Source of the DNA: Ulota crispa
Taxonomy: Eukaryota; Streptophyta; Bryopsida; Orthotrichales; Orthotrichaceae
Direction of reading: 5' to 3'
Assembly: GCA_963920765.1 (NCBI GenBank)
Contig: OY987245.1
Span: 12,478,727 to 12,542,726 of the forward strand
Length of the DNA: 64,000 nt
The position numbers and the translations under genes are program-made. A model generated the notes under the pieces. That model saw only the letters and a program-made list of their open reading frames with translations, made no database searches and was not told the DNA's origin. Positions 59,070-64,000 of the stretch are shown piece after piece. Each line of letters opens with the position of its first letter. Positions within the stretch are counted from its first letter, which is position 1.

Positions 59070-60300
59070 TTCTACCATGAGCAAGAGATGCCTATATACA
59101 CAGAGAAGGAGTTGTGACTGCTTCGCAGTCCTCCGTGCACAGGTTTGAGTAAGAATCTACATCTGCATACCACACCTGTAGCAACTCATTTGCCAACGCT
59201 GGTACTTTCAAGCCATTCTATTGTCAGCCAGCATTGCTGTTGTGGTAGAGCTTTTTTATCAAGTTCTTATACAACTTCTAACCTCCCTGCAGTAAATTTG
59301 TACATATTATTAATCTCTATTGTCTAGGACTAAGATGCCAACATTGAAGAAACCGACGTTACTATTTTTTTGGCTTTATGGAACTAGTTATGTCGCTTCA
59401 ATCGATGGGCACGAGCGACTTAGTATTCCTCTCTGTAATAGTATGTGTCTCCTGAGGAGTAATATGTCATTTTGCAAATTCCTTGGCAATTGTTTTGGAC
59501 CTTGTATATGGTGGGTGAGGACAGTCTCTTCATACTAGTGTCATACATTTGGTATTAGTTTTGCTGTCGATGCTTGTTTTTGTCTGCTTTTCTTACACAT
59601 TTTTTGTCAGACACATGTGCTCCACGAGGGCGATTTAGGCATCACAAGTTCATCACAACCAATAAGCTTTTAAGCTTTACCAGGGACCTAAGTCTTGAGG
59701 CTGGACGTGTTCTTTTGGACCAACTGTCTGCCTTCCATGAGATTTTGGTTAGCAGCTTTGTGAGATTCCGAAGGGTCCATCTGAGTAAGGGTTGCTTGAA
59801 GAGCTCACTAAAGAGTTTAGATGTGGGGTATTAGAGTTTTAACCTGTAAAGTCTTGTTTAGTTTTTTTGTCCAAAACTGCCAAGGTCCATAACCTTTTGA
59901 AAACAACTTTTGCAGTGAATTTTAGGAGTAAGTTTGACCATGTGTTTTCAAAGAACTTGGTTTTGTGTTTTTATATAGAACACTGTTGTTAATAAGTTGG
60001 TAATATTCAAAGATGGAACATTTGAGTATAGGGGTGCTTCTCGAAGAAGGAAACCTAGATTTTGGGGGCTTATAAGCCCGAGTCATGTGCTTACGTGACT
60101 CGCAACTATTGTGCAAATGTTGGAATTTTGTTGCATAAGTGTGTTGGAGTATGTGAAATATCTGAGTTCGTTGGGACTATCATGGTAAAAAGACGATATA
60201 TGGTGTAAAAGTTTTGTAGCCAGATGAGTAGATTTTGAAGGGAGCATAGTAGTCACTCATTATATTACAATTGTTTCTTGACTTTGCTCATAATTCCGCA
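59070..60300. other. 3' region of the VP1/ABI3-like gene, no further gene
   Basis: Likely 3' untranslated region at the left, followed by non-coding sequence. The short ORFs at 59145-59834 show no family features. Confidence 0.4.
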
Positions 60301-60600
60301 CACGTGAATGTTACGTTTAGGTCGTCCACACTATTTTCTCGACATTTTACACTATCTAAATACTTCCGGAGGCGATAGTTACGACAGAAAACAATTTTTA
60401 GAGGGCTTGGTATCAACAGCAAAGTTGCTGAAAAACAAATTAACAGTGTGCAAGTTGTAAACCATGTGAAATTTAAGTATTTAGAAAGTTGCATGTGTCT
60501 CCATGTGCCTCCAAGTGGTCAAGTCATGAGGCAATTTTCCAATATAAAACAACCTAATTACTAAGGGAATTTAAATGCACTACTCAATATATTGAGATAG
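60301..60600. mobile_element. Copy of the GTTTAGGTTGCC MITE (N3)
   Basis: The left part TACGTTTAGGTCGTCCACAC and CGACATTTTACACTAT, and the right part AAGTGGTCAAGTCATGAGG to AATTTAAATGCACTAC, parallel the element at 15567-15851. The ends are diverged. Confidence 0.5.
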
Positions 60601-60860
60601 TGGGGTAGTTGCCTGTTGTTGTTTTTGGGTAGTCATATTAAAATCTGTTGTTAGAGGTGTTAAAAAGACACTATTGAGATAGTTATAAAAAAAAACATAC
60701 TCCCTTGTCTTGATAGAAAGTCAAGAATTCTTGGGGTATGACTATCAAACCATAAATCTGAATTACTATAAAAAAAGTGAATCCCTCAATGTTTGAGGGA
60801 AATTTCCTTGGTTCAAGATGGCATTTTTGAGGTTTTGGTTTTGTCTTTGTAAGATCATCA

Positions 60861-62291
60861 TTAACCCCTAAATGCCTAAGGCATTAAATTTTGGTGTTCA
60901 AAAAACTTTGGGAAATTTTTGAAACCCTATTGAAGGCATAGATTTTTTTGTTTTGAGGTTTTTTTTTTTGGACAAGCTGTGTGTTATAATTAGTTTAATT
61001 GTTCAAATTTAGTTTCCTCCATATCTTATTCCAATCGTTTTTAGTGGAAGGTTATTGCAAGCATACATTTTGTGCCATGAATAGTGTCATGAATATTATT
61101 GTGAATAGTGTCACAAAGCCTATGAGAAGTTGCCACATTGAAAAGACTGGCATCAAGTTGAGAAAAATGTGAAGATTTCCCTTGGGCACTCCCTTGGGCA
61201 GTAAGGGCCCTTTTATTGATATTTTGACATCTAACAAAATCTAAAAGTGCTCTTGGACTAATTTCACTTGGAATGTCTTTGTTATGAAAATTAGAATTCA
61301 TTCACCATTAAACTTTCTTTCATTCATAATGGTTTTTGGTCAATAATTGAAGGGGAAATTACAAATAAGGGCATGAAAACAAAAAATATTACAAATAGGG
61401 TACAATTTGAAAATAATTACAAATAAGGGCACATTTCAAAAACAAAAAAAAAACTTATAATTTCTTTTGGTTTGGACATTAGTTGATTGAGATACATCAC
61501 ATTAAATGCTAGTTAACTTCCAAAAAATTTAAAAGCCTTCAAAAATTACCATCCCCTTTACTAAAGTTTCTTTATTTAGGCTTGATTTGGAGAGACCTAT
61601 ATGTTTTTTGGAAACTAGCTAACATTTAATGTGATGTGTTTAGGTCAACCAATGTTCAAATAAATAAAAAACAACAAAAAATCACAATTTTTTTTGAAAT
61701 CGTGCCCCTATTTGTAATTGTTTTATAATTGCGCCCATATTTATAATTTCCCCATAATTGAAGCTAAAAAAGTTCTTAATTAATATTAGACGGTTGCGCT
61801 TTGACAATTGTGTTACTATGTCATTTGTGAAATTGTGGTCTTGGATTTGGAAGGGGGCCATCAGTTTGCAAGTAACAACAACAAACACTAAAGCATCTTA
61901 AGTAGTTGTTTCCCAATTATGTATTCAAAAATTGCCAATTTGTATAAGAAGTTTTGGATAGTTCCAAAGAAGCAAAATATTCTATACAAATCATCATTCA
62001 ATCACAAATATTTTAAAATCCGTGTGGCCATTTTGGATTATTTTTGGGTAGCGCCATTTAGAAGCTTTAACACGTTATTCATTAAATTGGAAAAAAATGA
62101 CATTTTGGGACTTTTGGATTTTATATTATGTCACTTTTCTTCAATTTAATGAACAATGTGTTCCTTGAAGTTCAAGATTCAACGATTACAATTTGTTTTG
62201 ATGTTTAATAGTGATCTTATAAGAACAATTCAAAAACTTCAAAATTGCCTTCCAAAAATGAGAAAAACACCCTTGGGCATTTAGGGGTTAA
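60861..62291. mobile_element. TTAA-flanked element (E5), inserted into E6 in reverse orientation
   Basis: Starts TTAACCCCTAAATGCCTAAG and ends CTTGGGCATTTAGGGGTTAA. Its body is the reverse of E3 and E4. The host site in E6 (GATCATCA, TTAA, ACATTGAG) corresponds to the uninterrupted GATCATTT, TTAA, ACATCAAA in E4, which shows the TTAA was duplicated on insertion. It holds a Mutator-like MITE at 61352-61753. An ORF on the minus strand (61301-61041) parallels that of E4 but is not under visible constraint. Confidence 0.85.
61352..61753. mobile_element. Mutator-like MITE inserted in E5
   Basis: The ends GGGGAAATTACAAATAAGGGC and, in complement, GGGGAAATTATAAATATGGGC are flanked by ATAATTGAA on both sides. 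E3 has the uninterrupted AATAATTGAAGC at the same point, confirming a 9-bp duplication. The inner arms (TTGGACATTAGTTGATT, AAATGCTAGTTAACTTCC) are the ones also found in the MITEs at 12643-13477 and 15388-16131. Confidence 0.85.
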
Positions 62292-63124
62292 ACATTGAGA
62301 CAAAATGGTAATTGTAGAATCATGAACTTCAAGGCTTCTAATTGGTGTTGCTAAAAAAAATTCCAAAAAAGTCATGTGAATCTTAAGATATTTGTGATTG
62401 AATGTGAATGAGTATGAATTCTTTTTATTTTTCTTGAGTTGCCCAAAACTTCTAAGGCAAGAATGAAAACTTTTGAGTAAAAAATTGGAAAACCACTATT
62501 TATGATGATTTAGTACTTGTTGAGTTGTTGTTACTTCAAAATTAATTACTCCCTTCTAGATCCATGCTCACAATTTCACAAATGAGCTAGCAATCCATCT
62601 GTCAAAGAGCTACCACCTAATATACAAACAATGTTTAGCTTCAATTATTGACCAAAAATCATTTTGAATGATCCAATTTTCAATGGTGAAAGAATTTTTC
62701 TTTTTATGACAAATATACTCCAAGTGAAATTAGAGCAAAAATACATTTAGATTTTGTTAGATGATGAAATTTTAGTAGAAGGGCCCACATTGCAAAAAGA
62801 AGTGCGCAAGAGAACTTTTCACTTTATTCTCAACTTGCTGCCCATATTTCCAAATTCCAATATGACAACTTGTCATAGGCTCCTTAGTGACAATATTCAT
62901 CTCACTTTTTGATACGTGAGAGATATGCTTGTAATTTAACTTCCACCAAAAACAATTGGAATGTGCTGCTATATGGATGAAACTCAAACTAGACACTGAA
63001 GCTAACTTCAGACCGCAACTTCTCCTAACAAAAATTAAATATATAAAATCAAAATCTCTACCGTCAACAAGGTCTCAAAGTCCCCAAAGACAAAAGTTGG
63101 GTGCTTCAAGCATGTAGGGGTCAA

Positions 63125-64000
63125 GGTTTTCTTCATCATGAACTGAGATGTCTCTTTGTGATTATGAAACTAGTACATGTAGGCCATATTCAATTGAGTC
63201 TTAAAAGCATTGTTATATTTGCAAATCAACATTTTCCTAATTCATGAAATTCATTACGTATTGTACATTCAATATTTACCAAGATCTGAAGTTTGTAATT
63301 GTATTGCCTTTTGTTAAATTAATAATTTTTACTTGTTTGATACACTTCTTATTCAAAAGGACGCTGCTTTAGCTGAGGTGGATGAAAAGCCACTCCAAGT
63401 ACGCGGTGTCTTCATGGAGATATCTTCATCATGTAAATATTTGTTATTTATTTATATTTGTGTTAATTTCAATAAATCAACAGTTGAGGCAAAAAAAGGT
63501 TGTGATGAAGATCACAGTTTTATGACAGCGCAGCGGCTATAGATTCCAATGCGCTGTGCCGTCTTGTCACATGCACAGCTCAGGGGGAGTAGGTAGCGGG
63601 TTGGCTGGACTAATTTCCTGCCTCACTAGCTGCCAAGTTGTGAACCGCTATCACCGCTCAACGAGTCCGATGGGATTCAAATCCGGACCGACAAGCGGCC
63701 AAAGACGACCGCTTTTTTAGCCAACCAAGTCCACGACTTGGCAACTAAAAACAAGCGTCTTACGCTATTACATGCTCGCAAGGGCACGTGGTCAATTTAC
63801 GATGGTATTTATTTTGTAATTTAATCATTTTTATATGTTTATCTAGATGTTTTGGAAGACTCAAATATTTTGCCTTTATTTAAATAAAAATACTAAGGGT
63901 TTAGAAGTCAATGGAAAAAGTGTGAAAGGAAAAAAAATTTGGCATTTATGGTGGGGTTAGAATAGAAAGGGGCATGGGCTGATGTGCCCCGCCTCCTTAT
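63125..64000. other. Window end, no supported gene
   Basis: A moderately GC-rich block at about 63530-63790 contains GGGATTCAAATCCGG, which looks like a polymerase III B box, but no matching A box at normal spacing or tRNA fold was found. The rest is AT-rich without recognised features. Confidence 0.4.

Larger units (their letters stand above)
60778..63124. mobile_element. TTAA-type element (E6), interrupted by E5
   Basis: The left end TGAATCCCTCAATGTTTGAGG and the right end CTTCAAGCATGTAGGGGTCAA are inverted; the flanking TTAAs have decayed to TGAA and TCAA. The interior aligns with E3 and E4 (AAGATCATCA, AACTTCAAGGCTTCTA, AATTATTGACCAAAAATCAT) but is more diverged, making it an older copy. 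E5 sits in it at an internal TTAA. Confidence 0.7.

Noticed and set aside
63540-63790. Possible tRNA or tRNA-derived SINE, because of GGGATTCAAATCCGG.
   Set aside because: No A box at normal spacing and no cloverleaf could be drawn; the motif can occur by chance.

Overview
This is a gene-sparse, AT-rich stretch of a land-plant nuclear genome. The evidence is spliced genes with GT-AG introns, a VP1/ABI3-type B3 transcription factor carrying B1, B2 and B3 domains, a GH28 polygalacturonase-like protein, a plant-type TOM9/TOM22 import receptor, an eIF1A and a DYRK-family kinase. The very high density of short DNA transposons, the divergence of the B3 factor from angiosperm ABI3 proteins, and TTAA-flanked (piggyBac-type) elements make a non-seed plant (lycophyte, fern or bryophyte) plausible. 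I cannot fix the species from the sequence.

Layout: 1-6.7 kb has no gene and holds TTAA elements and a Tourist-like MITE. A small minus-strand TOM9-like gene lies at 6.7-7.0 kb. From 7.9 to 21.4 kb there is no gene, only a dense pile of MITEs, many nested. The minus-strand DYRK-like kinase gene occupies about 21.9-29.4 kb in roughly 14 exons, one of which resembles the C-terminal zinc-knuckle end of a LINE reverse transcriptase. A 192-bp tandem duplication (30.5-30.9 kb) precedes the intronless eIF1A gene (31.1-31.6 kb). A MITE zone with head-to-tail and nested elements fills 32.4-38.5 kb. The minus-strand polygalacturonase-like gene (39.5-43.9 kb, 7 coding exons, 489 residues, every junction in frame) is preceded by a tandemly repeated leader (44.1-45.1 kb) that carries a duplicated small ORF. 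A second MITE and minisatellite zone covers 45.5-55.1 kb. The plus-strand VP1/ABI3-like gene (55.85-59.07 kb, 6 coding exons, 511 residues) has two RY motifs just upstream. The last 4 kb hold a three-level nest of transposons.

The most unusual content is a large group of elements bounded by TTAA and starting CCC (consensus near TTAACCCYTWAA). Fifteen are recognised here, 78 bp to 1.4 kb long, and together they make up roughly 11 kb. Two are inserted into other members of the group. In one case a paralogous copy supplies the intact TTAA empty site, which shows that TTAA is the duplicated target, as expected for piggyBac-type transposition. No transposase is encoded in the window.

The second item to follow up is the small ORF repeated in the polygalacturonase leader. 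Two copies of 26 and 27 codons differ only at third positions (all synonymous) plus one in-frame codon insertion. That is what selection on a peptide would leave, and it contrasts with the transposon ORFs here, whose differences are mostly non-synonymous.
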